A stretch of DNA of 64,000 nt, from assembly GCA_023386365.1 (NCBI GenBank), contig JAEWJX010000021.1, positions 14,083 through 78,082 on the forward strand. Reading direction: 5' to 3'. Of this stretch, positions 27,227 through 36,410 are shown piece after piece. The DNA comes from Actinomycetes bacterium. GTDB lineage: Bacteria > Actinomycetota > Actinomycetes > Actinomycetales > Microbacteriaceae. A program made the position numbers and the translations under genes. The notes under the pieces are model-generated. The model did not search any database and was not told the DNA's origin. It was given only the letters and a program-made list of their open reading frames with translations. How positions within the stretch are numbered: the first letter of the stretch is position 1; every line of letters begins with the position of its first letter.

Positions 27227-27846
27227 AGGAGCCGCAACTCCATCGCGCGGGTCACGGCGCGGGTGCGGTCGTTGACCTCCAGCTTCGCGAACGCGTGCAG
27301 CAGGTGCGTCTTCACGGTCGCCTCGCCCAGGTGGATGCGCGCACCGATCTCGCGGTTCGACAGGCCCTCCGCCACCAGCCGCAGCACCTCGAGCTCGCGC
27401 GGCGACAGCTCAGGCCCCGACGGCTCGGGCGTCCGGGTGCGCGCCACCAGCATCCGGCTCACGCTCGGCGCGAGCGCCACCTCGCCCGCCGCCACCGCCC
27501 GCACACCCGCGAGCAGCTCATCCTCGGGGGCCGCCTTCAGCAGGTAGCCGCTGGCGCCGGCGGCGATCGCCGACAGGATCGCGTCGTCGGTTTCGTAGGT
27601 GGTGAGGATCAGCACCCGAACGTCCGGGTGCGCGGCGAGGATGCGGGCGGTCGCCTCGTCGCCGTCGATGCCGGGCATCCGCAGGTCCATCACGACGAGG
27701 TCGGGGGCGACGGCCGCGACCTGCGCGAGCGCCTCCTCCCCGCTCGCCGCGGTGCCCGCGATCTCCACATCCGGGGCCGATTCGAGCAGGGCGACGATCC
27801 CGGCCCGCACCACCGGATGGTCGTCGACCACGAGGATGCGGATCAT
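27223..27846 (-). CDS. NarL/LuxR-family response regulator of the ABC exporter
   Basis: 207 residues. Receiver domain with phosphoacceptor Asp54 in VVMDLRMPG and the conserved Lys in YLLKAA. The LuxR HTH occupies roughly residues 145-200 (LSPRELEVLRLVAEG, then GEATVKTHLLHAF). It is the last gene in an operon of ABC exporter, histidine kinase and regulator, and its start overlaps the kinase stop. It probably activates the exporter operon in response to an antibiotic or envelope signal. Confidence 0.93.
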   Translation of the reverse strand: MIRILVVDDHPVVRAGIVALLESAPDVEIAGTAASGEEALAQVAAVAPDLVVMDLRMPGIDGDEATARILAAHPDVRVLILTTYETDDAILSAIAAGASGYLLKAAPEDELLAGVRAVAAGEVALAPSVSRMLVARTRTPEPSGPELSPRELEVLRLVAEGLSNREIGARIHLGEATVKTHLLHAFAKLEVNDRTRAVTRAMELRLL

Positions 27847-28985
27847 TCGGTCTCTCCGATCGGCAGGGTGGCGGTGATGGCGGTGGCGGCCGGCGTGCCG
27901 TCGACCTCGAGCGTGCCGCCCGCGAGAGCGAGCCGGTCGCGCAGCCCGGCCAACCCGAACCCGGGGTGCGCGTCCGCCGGGAAGCCGCGCCCATCATCCG
28001 ACACCCGCAGGCGGGCTGAGCCCCCCGCGACCGTCAACTCCACCCGCGCCGCCGACGCCTGCGAATGCTTCCGCACGTTCGCGAGACCCTCCTGCGCGCA
28101 CCGCAACAGCACCACCTCCGCATCCCGGGGCAGCGGATGCGGCAGCGACACCTCCGTCGACACCCGGATGCGGGTCTCCCGTCCGAACCGCTCCGCGAGC
28201 CGCTCCAGCGCCGCCTGGATCCCGCCGTGGTCGAGTTCGACCGGGGCCGCGGCGGCGACCAGCGCGCGCGTCTCCGCGAGAGCATCCCGCGCACCCGACT
28301 CGATGAGTTCGAGGGTGTCGTCGTCGAGCGTGCCGGCGGCGAACGCTCGCCGCGCCCGCTGGCCGAGCAGCACCAACCCGGTGAGCGACTGCGCCACCGT
28401 GTCGTGCACCTCGCGCGACATCCGGGCGCGTTCGGCCGTCACCCCCGCGTCGCGGTGCAGGGCGGCGAGCTCATCCTGCGCGGCCGTGAGCTCGTCGAGC
28501 AGCCGCGCCTTCTCCTCGCCGAGGGCGGCGATGTGCGAGATCCAGAGACCCATGATCACGCTGAACCCGAACGACAGCGTCTGGGTGGCGAGGATCTGCG
28601 GCAGCAGCTCGATCCGTGCGCCGAAACTGATCCAGAACCCGACCCCCACGGCCGCCGCCAGCACCAGGCTGCCGACCAGCGCCCGACGCACCGAGCCGGA
28701 GAGAACCCACACCAGCGGGAACGCGATGAACTGGCTCACCGCCAGCTCCGGCGACACCGCGGTGAGCCCCGCAGCGAACAGCACCGTGATGACGAGGAAC
28801 ACCCCCGCCCACCGGTTGCCCTCCACGATGCGGGGCCGCAGCAGCAGGAACGCCGCCAGGTACGCGCCGACGATCGCGGCCCCCGTCAGCAGCAGCGGCA
28901 CCGGGGTGCCCACCACGACGAGGATCGCGATCATGGCCGCGCCGGTGCCCGTGAGAGCCACGAGCCACCAGCGCGACGTGATCAT
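27843..28985 (-). CDS. Sensor histidine kinase (DesK/LiaS type)
   Basis: 380 residues. Five or six membrane segments fill residues 5-155. A helical linker (ELTAAQDELAALHRDAG) leads to the HisKA_3 domain with the phosphoacceptor His at about 193 in SREVHDTVAQSL. The ATPase domain has the N-box CAQEGLANVRKHSQA and G1 VSDDGRGFPADA. It overlaps the response regulator by 4 bases, so the two are a cognate pair. It lies immediately downstream of the ABC permease gene, a layout typical of drug-sensing systems. Confidence 0.93.
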   Translation of the reverse strand: MITSRWWLVALTGTGAAMIAILVVVGTPVPLLLTGAAIVGAYLAAFLLLRPRIVEGNRWAGVFLVITVLFAAGLTAVSPELAVSQFIAFPLVWVLSGSVRRALVGSLVLAAAVGVGFWISFGARIELLPQILATQTLSFGFSVIMGLWISHIAALGEEKARLLDELTAAQDELAALHRDAGVTAERARMSREVHDTVAQSLTGLVLLGQRARRAFAAGTLDDDTLELIESGARDALAETRALVAAAAPVELDHGGIQAALERLAERFGRETRIRVSTEVSLPHPLPRDAEVVLLRCAQEGLANVRKHSQASAARVELTVAGGSARLRVSDDGRGFPADAHPGFGLAGLRDRLALAGGTLEVDGTPAATAITATLPIGETE

Positions 28986-29825
28986 TCAGCCATCCTTGCG
29001 GATCCAGCGGAACGTGAGGCGGGTGACGATCAGACCCACCACCAGCCAGATGCCGCACACGATCGCCACACCGGCGAGGTTCCACTCGCCGCCCACCTCG
29101 ACCGCCGCGTAGCTCTCGGGGAGGAACACGGCGCGCATCCCGTGGGCGAGCCACGCCAGCGGGAACAGGTTGGCGATGTTCTGCAGCCACTCCGGCAGCA
29201 TCGAGAACTGGATGTAGATGCCGGAGATGAACTGCAGCACCAGCACGATCGGGATGATGACGGCGGAGGCGCTCTTACCGGAGCGGGGGAGTCCCGACAG
29301 TCCGATGCCGAGGATGGCGCACGTGCTGACACCCAGCAGGAACACCCACGCGAACGTCGCCCACGCTTCGGCATCCGTCGGCAACGGCACCTCGAAGGCG
29401 ACGGCGGCGACCACGATCAGCAGCGCCGCCTGCGCGGTCGCCGTCACCAGCACCTGGCCGATCTTGCCGATGAAGTAGCTCACCACCGACAGCGGGGTGC
29501 CGGCGAGACGCTTCAGGGTGCCGTCGCTCTTCTCCATGGCGATGTCGATCGACATGTTCTGCAACCCCGACAGCAGCACACCCGCCGCGAGCATCGCCGG
29601 CAGGTAGTACTGCGCGGCGGTGACCGGTTCGCCGTCGGGTGTGCGCCCGAACTCCGCCTCGCTGAACGCCACCGAGAAGATCGTGAGCATCAGCAGCGGG
29701 AACAGGAACGTGAAGAAGACGGTGTCGCCCTGCCGGAAGTACGCGCGGATCTCATACCCGGCCCGGGAGAGGCCGTGGCGGATGGTGTGGCCCGCGGGCA
29801 GCGCGGGCGCGGTGACGGTGGTCAT
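28986..29825 (-). CDS. ABC-2 type exporter permease
   Basis: 279 residues with six hydrophobic segments and an ABC-2 type layout; the N-terminal amphipathic region (RHGLSRAGYEIRAYFRQGD) is followed by TVFFTFLFPLLML. The central part (GLQNMSIDIAMEKSDGTLKR) is the family's typical cytoplasmic loop. It pairs with the ATPase encoded just upstream (4-base overlap) to form a drug or lipid exporter. The kinase gene follows with no gap. Confidence 0.9.
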   Translation of the reverse strand: MTTVTAPALPAGHTIRHGLSRAGYEIRAYFRQGDTVFFTFLFPLLMLTIFSVAFSEAEFGRTPDGEPVTAAQYYLPAMLAAGVLLSGLQNMSIDIAMEKSDGTLKRLAGTPLSVVSYFIGKIGQVLVTATAQAALLIVVAAVAFEVPLPTDAEAWATFAWVFLLGVSTCAILGIGLSGLPRSGKSASAVIIPIVLVLQFISGIYIQFSMLPEWLQNIANLFPLAWLAHGMRAVFLPESYAAVEVGGEWNLAGVAIVCGIWLVVGLIVTRLTFRWIRKDG

Positions 29826-30697
29826 GCTCGGGTCCCTTCGGTGAGCGCGGATGCCGAGGCGGTCTCGCCCACGAGCTCCAGGTAGATGTCTTCCAGGTTG
29901 GGTCGGATCACTTCGAGGCGCTCCGGTTCGCCGGCGGCGGAGATGCGCGCCACCAGCTGGCCGGGTTCGGTGGTGCGCTCCTGCCGGAGCACGCCATCCT
30001 CGACCCAGCGCACCAGGGGGATGCGCGCATCCGCCCCGCCCAGTTCGTCGACGGCGCCCAACGCCACCAGCTCCCCGCCGGCGATGATGCCGGCGCGGTC
30101 GGCGAGCTGCGCCGCCTCGTCGAGGTAGTGGGTGGTGAGCAGGATGCTGGTGCCTTCGCTGCTGAGGCCTCGGATGAGGTCCCAGAACTGGCGGCGGGCT
30201 TCGGGGTCGAAGCCGGTGGTCGGTTCGTCGAGGAACAGCAGCTCGGGGCGTCCGATGATGCCGAGTGCCACATCCACCCGCCGTTTCTGCCCGCCCGACA
30301 GCTTGCCGATGCGTGTGCCGGCCTTGTCTTCGAGGCCGACTGCCGCGATCACCTCGTCGACGTCGCGCGGGTTGGGGTAGAGCCCGGCGAAGTGCCGCAG
30401 CTGCTCGCGCACGGTGGCGGAACCCGATTCGCCGGTCGACTGCAGCACGATGCCGAGGCGCGCTTTCCAGGCGAGGCCGCCGTGCTTCGGGTCGACCCCG
30501 AGCACGCTCACCTGCCCGCCGGTGCGGTCGCGGTAGCCCTCGAGGATCTCGATGGTGGTGGACTTGCCGGCGCCGTTGGGGCCGAGCAGTGCGAAGGTCT
30601 CGCCGCGGTGGATGTCGAAGTCGATGCCGCGCACGGCCTCGAACCCCTTGTAGCTCTTGGTGAGCCCCCGCACCTCGACGACGTTCTCTGTGGTCAT
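29822..30697 (-). CDS. ABC exporter ATPase (DrrA-like)
   Basis: 291 residues from ATG 30697. Walker A GPNGAGKST near residue 41, signature LSGGQKRRVDVA, Walker B LLFLDEPTTG and the switch His in LLTTHYLDEA are all present. The C-terminal extension after residue 225 resembles the regulatory tail of daunorubicin-resistance ATPases. First gene of the exporter/two-component operon. The longer frame starting at 30733 has no family similarity and is rejected. The exported compound is unknown. Confidence 0.93.
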   Translation of the reverse strand: MTTENVVEVRGLTKSYKGFEAVRGIDFDIHRGETFALLGPNGAGKSTTIEILEGYRDRTGGQVSVLGVDPKHGGLAWKARLGIVLQSTGESGSATVREQLRHFAGLYPNPRDVDEVIAAVGLEDKAGTRIGKLSGGQKRRVDVALGIIGRPELLFLDEPTTGFDPEARRQFWDLIRGLSSEGTSILLTTHYLDEAAQLADRAGIIAGGELVALGAVDELGGADARIPLVRWVEDGVLRQERTTEPGQLVARISAAGEPERLEVIRPNLEDIYLELVGETASASALTEGTRA

Positions 30698-30782
30698 GGC
30701 TCCATGCTGGCCCGCGCGCCGGCCGCTGCCCACCCCTCCCCGGTGGGTTGCCCCTCCACCATTCGGTGGACCCCGCGAGTGG

Positions 30783-31412
30783 TCAGGGGGTGAGGATGAG
30801 GCGGGAGATCGCGTCGGCGAGCCAGGCGCGGTAGGCGTCTTCGGTCCAGCCGTACTCGAGCACCAGCTGGGTGTAGCTCTCGGGGGACACGAGGAACGAC
30901 AGCGCGGCGGCCAGTTCGGCGTCGGGGGTGTCGCGGGTGAGCAGGCCGCGTTCGCGGAACTGGGCCACGGCGGCCGCGAAGTCGGAGCGGCGGCGCTGCT
31001 GCAGCCCCGCGAGCGCTTCGGCGACCGCGGCGTCGCCGGCCGCGGCGGTGAGCAGGCTCGGCCAGAGGCGGGCGATGCGGCTGTTGGCTCCGGTGACGAA
31101 GGCGATGAACCCGGCGACGAGCTGGTCGTCGGGGGCGGCGGAGAGCCGGGCGCCCTCTTCGCGTTCGTGGATCGCCCCGGCGCCCTCCGATCCGGTGAAC
31201 GCCTGGTCGAACGATCCGAGCAGCAGCGCGCTCTTGGGTCCGTTGAGTTTCACGGTCTCGGGCGAGACGCCCGCGTCGGCGGCGATCTGGGCGAGGGAGG
31301 TGCTCGCGTAGCCGTCGGCCGCGAACCGGTTGCCGGCGGCGGCGAGGATGCGACGACGGGTCTCGGCGGCCTGGGCGGTGCGCAGGGGTGAATCGTAATC
31401 GCGAGGAACCAT
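30783..31412 (-). CDS. TetR-family regulator next to glycosyltransferase
   Basis: 209 residues with an N-terminal HTH (RRILAAAGNRFAADGYASTS, then AQIAADAGVSPETVK). The C-terminal domain is of no recognised type. It is divergent from the glycosyltransferase gene across a 71-base gap that holds a good promoter. By arrangement it probably represses the glycosyltransferase and flavin oxidase genes and responds to their substrate. Confidence 0.88.
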   Translation of the reverse strand: MVPRDYDSPLRTAQAAETRRRILAAAGNRFAADGYASTSLAQIAADAGVSPETVKLNGPKSALLLGSFDQAFTGSEGAGAIHEREEGARLSAAPDDQLVAGFIAFVTGANSRIARLWPSLLTAAAGDAAVAEALAGLQQRRRSDFAAAVAQFRERGLLTRDTPDAELAAALSFLVSPESYTQLVLEYGWTEDAYRAWLADAISRLILTP

Positions 31413-31441
31413 TTGACTTTCCTAAGAGGGTAGTGAATACT
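31413..31441 (+). promoter_or_regulatory. Promoter of the glycosyltransferase gene in the TetR intergenic region
   Basis: TTGACT (-35, 31413-31418) and AATACT (-10, 31436-31441) are 17 bases apart. The arms gggtag (31428-31433) and ctaccc further right form an inverted repeat across the gap and could bind the divergent TetR. The region is unusually AT-rich for this genome. Confidence 0.45.
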
Positions 31442-31483
31442 CCGTAAAGCTTATCAATATCCTACCCGGAGACCGCCACCGCC

Positions 31484-32776
31484 ATGTCCTCGCTCCTGCT
31501 CTGCTCCACCCCCATCCACGGGCACGTCACCCCCCTGCTCGCCGTCGCCCGCCACCTCGTCGCCCGCGGGCACCGCGTGCGCTTCCTCACCGGGAGCCGC
31601 TACCGCGCCGCCGTCGAAGCGACCGGCGCCGAATGGCTCGGCCTCCCGGGCGAAGCCGACTACGACGACACCGACATGAACGCCTCCTTCCCCGGGCGCG
31701 TCGGCCGCAAAGGCCCCGACGGCATCCGCTGGGACATGCGCGAGATCTTCCTGAAGCCGGCCCCCGCCCAGCTCGCCGCCGTCGATGCGGCCATCGCCGC
31801 CGAACCCGTCGACGCCGTCATCGCCGAGACGATGTTCGTCGGCTCGCTGCTCTTCCTCGTGCGCGAAGGACCGCGACCCCCGCTCGTCACCCTCGGCATC
31901 GTGCCGCTCGGGGTCCGCAGCCGCGACACGGCGCCGTTCGGGCTCGGCGTGCTCCCGATGCCCGGCCCGATGGGGCGACTCCGCAACTCGATCCTCGGAT
32001 TCGTCGCCGGCAACATCATCTTCGGACCGGTGCAGAAGGATGCGGTCGCCATCGCGAAGGAGGCGACCGGCGCCGACCTGACCGTCCCGTTCCTCGAGAC
32101 CTCGGCGCTCGCCGACGCGCTCGTGCAGTTCACCGTGCCCTCGTTCGAGTACCCGCGCAGCGACCTCCCCGGTCACGTGCACTTCGTGGGCCCCGTATCC
32201 CGCACCACCGCATCCAGCATCCCCCTGCCGGAGTGGTGGGACGACCTCGACCAGGGCAAGCCGATCGTGCACGTCACCCAGGGAACGGTGGCGAACGCCG
32301 ACTTCGCCGAACTCATCGACCCGACCATCGAGGCGCTCCAAGACGACGACGTGCTCGTGGTCGTCAGCACCGGCGGGCGTCCGATCCCCGTGCGCGACTA
32401 CCCGGCCAACGTGCGCATCGCGCCGTACATCCCGTACGACAAGTTGCTGCCCCGCACCGACGTCTACGTGACGAACGGCGGGTACGGCGGCGTGCACTAC
32501 GCGATGGAGCACGGCGTGCCGATCGTCGTCGCCGGCCAGACCGAGGACAAGGTCGAGGTCAGTGCGCGCGTCGACTGGACGGGCGTCGGCATCAACCTGC
32601 GCAGCAACCGGCCCACCGCGGCCGAGGTGCGCGCGGCCGTACGCCGGGTGCTCTCTGAACCCTCGTTCCGCCAGCACAGCGCCGCCATCGGCCGCGACAT
32701 CGTCGCGTCCCCCGGGCTCGACGGGCTCGAAGTCGTGCTCGAGCAGGTGATCGCGCGCGGCGCCACAGCCCGCTGA
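31484..32776 (+). CDS. UGT/MGT-type glycosyltransferase (GT1 family)
   Basis: 430 residues. The N-terminal acceptor domain opens with LLCSTPIHGHVTPLLAVARH, the GT1 'GH' signature with the catalytic-type His. The C-terminal nucleotide-sugar domain contains HVTQGTVAN, then YVTNGGYGGVHYAM with a downstream EDK. These are features of macrolide- and flavonoid-type glycosyltransferases that glycosylate small hydrophobic molecules. ATG 31484 has only a weak GGAGA 11 bases upstream. It is followed after 70 bases by a flavin-linked oxidase, suggesting a small xenobiotic- or natural-product-modifying cluster under TetR control. Confidence 0.87.
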   Translation: MSSLLLCSTPIHGHVTPLLAVARHLVARGHRVRFLTGSRYRAAVEATGAEWLGLPGEADYDDTDMNASFPGRVGRKGPDGIRWDMREIFLKPAPAQLAAVDAAIAAEPVDAVIAETMFVGSLLFLVREGPRPPLVTLGIVPLGVRSRDTAPFGLGVLPMPGPMGRLRNSILGFVAGNIIFGPVQKDAVAIAKEATGADLTVPFLETSALADALVQFTVPSFEYPRSDLPGHVHFVGPVSRTTASSIPLPEWWDDLDQGKPIVHVTQGTVANADFAELIDPTIEALQDDDVLVVVSTGGRPIPVRDYPANVRIAPYIPYDKLLPRTDVYVTNGGYGGVHYAMEHGVPIVVAGQTEDKVEVSARVDWTGVGINLRSNRPTAAEVRAAVRRVLSEPSFRQHSAAIGRDIVASPGLDGLEVVLEQVIARGATAR

Positions 32777-32846
32777 CCCGCCGGCCCGCCCATCCGCTGC
32801 GCGAGCCGCATCCCCCACCACATCCACCACTCCGCGAGGAACCACC

Positions 32847-34211
32847 ATGACCATCGACACCACCCGCCCGTCCGTACTGCCCGAGGCCGAACAGCTGCGC
32901 GCCCGACTCGTCGGGGCGCTCGTGCTGCCCGGCGAGCCGGACTGGCTGCTCGCCGCCACCCCCTGGAACGTCAGCGTGCGCGCCGAGCCGCTCGCGGTCG
33001 TGCTCGCGGCGAACGCGAGCGACGTGACGGCCGCGGTCGTGCACGCCGCCTCCCACGGCATCCGGGTGGCGTTGATCGGGCCCGGCCACGGCGCATCGGA
33101 TGCGATCGCCGGCACCCTGCTGATCCGCACCGGTGGCCTGCGACGCATCGAGATCTCGAACGCCACCCGCACCGCCATCGTCGGCGCGGGCGTCTCGTGG
33201 GGCGAACTGCAGGCCGCGCTCGCGGGAACCGGCCTGACCGGCCTCGTCGGCTCCAGCCCGTCGGTGTCGGTGGTCGGCCTGCTGCTGCAGGGCGGCTATT
33301 CGTGGTTCTCTCGTGCGTTCGGCGCGGCGGCCGGCTCGCTGCGGGCGGCCGAGATCGTCGACGCCCACGGCGAGCGCCGTTGGGTCGACGACGTGACCGA
33401 CGCGGAGCTCATGTGGGCGCTGCGTGGCGGCGGCGGACGGTTCGTGGCGGTCACGGCCGTCGAGATCGACCTCTTCCCGGTGGAGGCGCTCGCCGGGGGC
33501 CGCCTCGTGTTCCCGATCGAGGATGCCGCCCCCGTAGTGGGTGCCTTCGCGGAGGTCACGCGCGACGCACCCCACGAGGTGTCGCTGTGGGTGAGCTCCC
33601 TGCACTTCCCGCCGCTGCCGGAGCTGCCCGATGAGGTTCGCGGCCGGTCGTTCGTCGTCGTCGACGCGGTGGGGATCACCGGGGTCGCGGCGCTCGAGGC
33701 GCTGCTGGCCCCCATCCGCGCGGTGGGCACCGTGCTGCGTGACACGGTGGCGGAGCGCGGCCCGGAGCAGATCGCCGAGATCTGCGAGGAGCCGGTCGAC
33801 CCGACGCCCGCCGCCCAGCGGGGGTACGCCCTGTCGGGGCTGCCGGATGACGCGGTCGCCGCGTTCCTTGCGGTCGCGACCGCGCCGGGCCCGTTCATGT
33901 CGATGCAGCTGCGTCACCTCGCGGGCGCCCCGACGCTGCGACCGGGATTCGCGACCGCGGTGCAGGCCGAGTACGTGGTGAACGCGCTGGCGATCGTGCC
34001 GGTGCCGCCGGCCGAGGAGGCGGCCCGCGCCGCCATGGACGCCCTGGCCGCCGCCCTCGCCCCGTGGGATGCGGGTGCGGTGGTGCCGAGCTTCGTCGCC
34101 ACCTGGCGCTCACTGGCTGATGCGGCCGACCCGGAGCAGCTCGCGCGTCTCGGCGCGGTGCGCTCGCGCGTCAACCCCGGCGGCGTCTTCGTGGCGCCGC
34201 TCGAGGTCTGA
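32847..34211 (+). CDS. FAD-linked oxidase (BBE/6-hydroxynicotine oxidase-like)
   Basis: 454 residues. The FAD_binding_4 domain lies at about residues 40-210, with IGPGHGASDAIAGTLLIRT and GLVGSSPSVSVVGLLLQGG close to the isoalloxazine and ADP sites. The usual His for covalent flavin would be near GHG at about residue 76. The C-terminal substrate domain lacks an obvious berberine-bridge tail. ATG 32847 follows GAGGAACCACC. It probably oxidises an alcohol or amine group of the compound handled by the neighbouring glycosyltransferase. Confidence 0.83.
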   Translation: MTIDTTRPSVLPEAEQLRARLVGALVLPGEPDWLLAATPWNVSVRAEPLAVVLAANASDVTAAVVHAASHGIRVALIGPGHGASDAIAGTLLIRTGGLRRIEISNATRTAIVGAGVSWGELQAALAGTGLTGLVGSSPSVSVVGLLLQGGYSWFSRAFGAAAGSLRAAEIVDAHGERRWVDDVTDAELMWALRGGGGRFVAVTAVEIDLFPVEALAGGRLVFPIEDAAPVVGAFAEVTRDAPHEVSLWVSSLHFPPLPELPDEVRGRSFVVVDAVGITGVAALEALLAPIRAVGTVLRDTVAERGPEQIAEICEEPVDPTPAAQRGYALSGLPDDAVAAFLAVATAPGPFMSMQLRHLAGAPTLRPGFATAVQAEYVVNALAIVPVPPAEEAARAAMDALAAALAPWDAGAVVPSFVATWRSLADAADPEQLARLGAVRSRVNPGGVFVAPLEV

Positions 34212-34264
34212 CGCCTCTCAGACTCCTGGCGGCGGGGTGGCGGACAACTCCCGCCGCCAGGACC

Positions 34265-34594
34265 TCACTCTGCGGTGTGCGCCCGGTTCTGCACCCGGCG
34301 GATCACGGCGGCGAGCGCGATGAGCGTCACCAGCCCGCCGACGAGCACCAGCACGATCACCGTCCAGTCGAACGGGTTCAGGCCGAGCAGGGTGGCGAGC
34401 GCCTCCTCCCGCCGCTCCGAGCTGGTGCCGATCCACAGCACCCACCCGCCGACGGCCGCCAGCAGCAGCCCCCAGATGACGGCGCCGGTGCGGATGCGGG
34501 GGCGCGGCAGGCGCTCCGTGTCGGGGGTTTCGGATGCGGCATCCGCGGCCACCTCGGGTGTGGCGGAGGTGTTCGGTGCGGTCTGCTCGGTCAC
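34265..34594 (-). CDS. Small two-TM membrane protein of the PspC operon
   Basis: 109 residues from GTG 34594, overlapping the PspC gene's stop (GTGA). A disordered Ala/Thr/Glu-rich N-terminal 35 residues precede two hydrophobic helices (AVIWGLLLAAVGGWVLWIG at about 38-56 and VIVLVLVGGLVTLIALAAV at about 79-97). The tail is basic. Genes of this kind regularly follow PspC proteins in Microbacteriaceae; the role is presumably in envelope stress, but this is inferred from position only. Confidence 0.75.
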   Translation of the reverse strand: MTEQTAPNTSATPEVAADAASETPDTERLPRPRIRTGAVIWGLLLAAVGGWVLWIGTSSERREEALATLLGLNPFDWTVIVLVLVGGLVTLIALAAVIRRVQNRAHTAE

Positions 34595-36306
34595 GGTGCG
34601 ACTCCTTCGGTGGGGGCGGGCGTCGGGATGGGTGTCGGGCCGGGATGCGCCGCGCCGGGGTCGATGCTCACGTAGTCGCCGTCCTCGTTCCACTCGTCGA
34701 TGGTGTCGGGGGCGGGGGTGAGGCTCGTGTAGACGCTGCCGTCGTGGTGGGCGTTGACCCACATGCTCAATTGCGGTCCTCCCCACACGTGCAGCACCAC
34801 ATCCGGGGTGCCCGAGCCCACCTGGAACTCGAGGCGCCCGTCGATGACCCGGTAGGTGGAGGTGCGGGTGCCGTTCATCGCGGCCTCCTGGATCCACACG
34901 GATGTGTCGGCGGCGTCCGTCTCGAACACGACACGCAGCGTGGCTCCCTCCTCCACGTCGACGTTCAGCGAACCCGTGAACTGCCACAGGTCGATGAGGG
35001 GCGGTTCGGCGGCGTCGCGGTTCTGCACATAGAGGGAGGTGTAGCCGGCGAGTTGCCAGTAGCGGCCGCTCTCGACACCGCTGATGCCCCAGTTGGTGCC
35101 GAGTGGAATGGCCTGGCGGTCGGTCGGTAGCGTCACCGCGATGGCGAGCGCGATCACCGACAGGATCGAGAAGAAGGTGAGCGCACCGCTGCGGCGACGC
35201 GCCAGCCCGACGATCACGATGCCGAGACCGAGCACCGTGACGAGCACGGCGGCGCCGATCATCCACTCCGCGCCGACGGTGTCGGGCGCCTTCGACGCGG
35301 CGAACGCGGTGAGCGCCGCCGCCAGCAGACCGACACCGAGCACCAGGAACACGACCCCGGCGCTCGCGCGGGGCCGTGTGAGCTTGCGGATGCGCGTGCG
35401 TTCTCGCGAGATCTCCATCGCGATGACCGCCTGGGCGTTCGCTTCCGCCTGACGGCGTTCGCGTTCGCTGCGTTTCTGTTCGGCCGCCCACAGCGCCCGC
35501 TGCTGCTGCCACTCGTCCTGGCTGCGCTTCCAGTCGGCGAGCTCCTCGGCGGAGGCGTCGGCGGGGGGTGCGGGGGGCTCGCCGGGGTCGGCGACCGGGG
35601 TCGGGGTGCCCGCGACGGCTGCTGCGATCGACGCCGTCGCGGCATCCGCATCGCCGGCTGCGTCGGCTGCGTCGGCCGGGAACACGGGCACCGTCTCGGG
35701 GCGGTCGTCGGTGGTCGCCGGGGTGGTCGGAACCTCGGTGGCCGACCGGCGGGCCAGCCACACGACGAGCACGATCACGACGACGAGCACCGCGCCCGTC
35801 CACACCGCGCGGCCCACGCCGCCGAACCAGTCGAGGTTGCTCCAGTAGAGGGCGCCCGCGTACCAGAAGCCCTGCGTGAGGGGGAGGAACGAGACGAGGA
35901 AGATCGCGACGATGCCCGGCAGGGCGCGGGTGACGCGACCGTGGCCGAGCTCCTGCGCGTGGATGAGGCCGTTCTCGTCGGGGAGCAGGAACCACGCCAC
36001 CGCGTACAGCAGCGCGACGGGCGCACCGACCACGGCCAGCACGACCACGATGCCGCGCACGATGAGCGGGTCGATGCCGATGCGTTCGGCGACGCCCGCG
36101 CACACGCCGCCCAGCCATCCGGCGCGCCGCGGCAGCTGGATGCCGCGCAGCCAGATGAAGAAACCGGATTCGGCGGCCGGGCCGGGCGGCGGGGGCGGCG
36201 TGTCGTCGGGGGCGGTGGTGGTCGCCGTGGTGGGTGCAGCGTGAGCGGCGCCGTCGGGCGTCTCGTCGCCGGTGGGGTCGGTGGATGCGGTGGTGCGTCG
36301 GGGCAT
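34591..36306 (-). CDS. PspC-domain membrane protein
   Basis: 571 residues. Disordered Thr/Pro-rich N-terminus (1-45), then the PspC module (LGGVCAGVAERIGIDPLIVRG... near residue 63) with its two helices. Further membrane segments follow at about 140-185 and 330-410, separated by a long Ala/Asp/Pro-rich linker with a coiled stretch (RSERERRQAEANAQ). The last 150 residues look like an extracytoplasmic beta domain. It is divergent from a PspC-containing histidine kinase, a standard actinobacterial envelope-stress arrangement. Confidence 0.85.
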   Translation of the reverse strand: MPRRTTASTDPTGDETPDGAAHAAPTTATTTAPDDTPPPPPGPAAESGFFIWLRGIQLPRRAGWLGGVCAGVAERIGIDPLIVRGIVVVLAVVGAPVALLYAVAWFLLPDENGLIHAQELGHGRVTRALPGIVAIFLVSFLPLTQGFWYAGALYWSNLDWFGGVGRAVWTGAVLVVVIVLVVWLARRSATEVPTTPATTDDRPETVPVFPADAADAAGDADAATASIAAAVAGTPTPVADPGEPPAPPADASAEELADWKRSQDEWQQQRALWAAEQKRSERERRQAEANAQAVIAMEISRERTRIRKLTRPRASAGVVFLVLGVGLLAAALTAFAASKAPDTVGAEWMIGAAVLVTVLGLGIVIVGLARRRSGALTFFSILSVIALAIAVTLPTDRQAIPLGTNWGISGVESGRYWQLAGYTSLYVQNRDAAEPPLIDLWQFTGSLNVDVEEGATLRVVFETDAADTSVWIQEAAMNGTRTSTYRVIDGRLEFQVGSGTPDVVLHVWGGPQLSMWVNAHHDGSVYTSLTPAPDTIDEWNEDGDYVSIDPGAAHPGPTPIPTPAPTEGVAP

Positions 36307-36343
36307 GCATCGATCGTCGGACGCCGGACGGGCCGCCCTCTAT

Positions 36344-36371
36344 GGGGTGTTCCCCTGATCGTCCCCTGATC
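36344..36371. promoter_or_regulatory. Repeats in the PspC/kinase intergenic region
   Basis: tcccctgatc occurs twice in tandem (36351-36360 and 36362-36371, 11-base period, one helical turn), and gggg-tgtt-cccc overlaps the first copy (36344-36355). Such helically phased repeats suggest a binding site for the LuxR-type regulator encoded in the operon, serving both divergent promoters. Confidence 0.45.
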
Positions 36372-36410
36372 CCCGGCGCCGGGGGCGCCGCGGCGTGCTT
36401 GGATCGTCGC

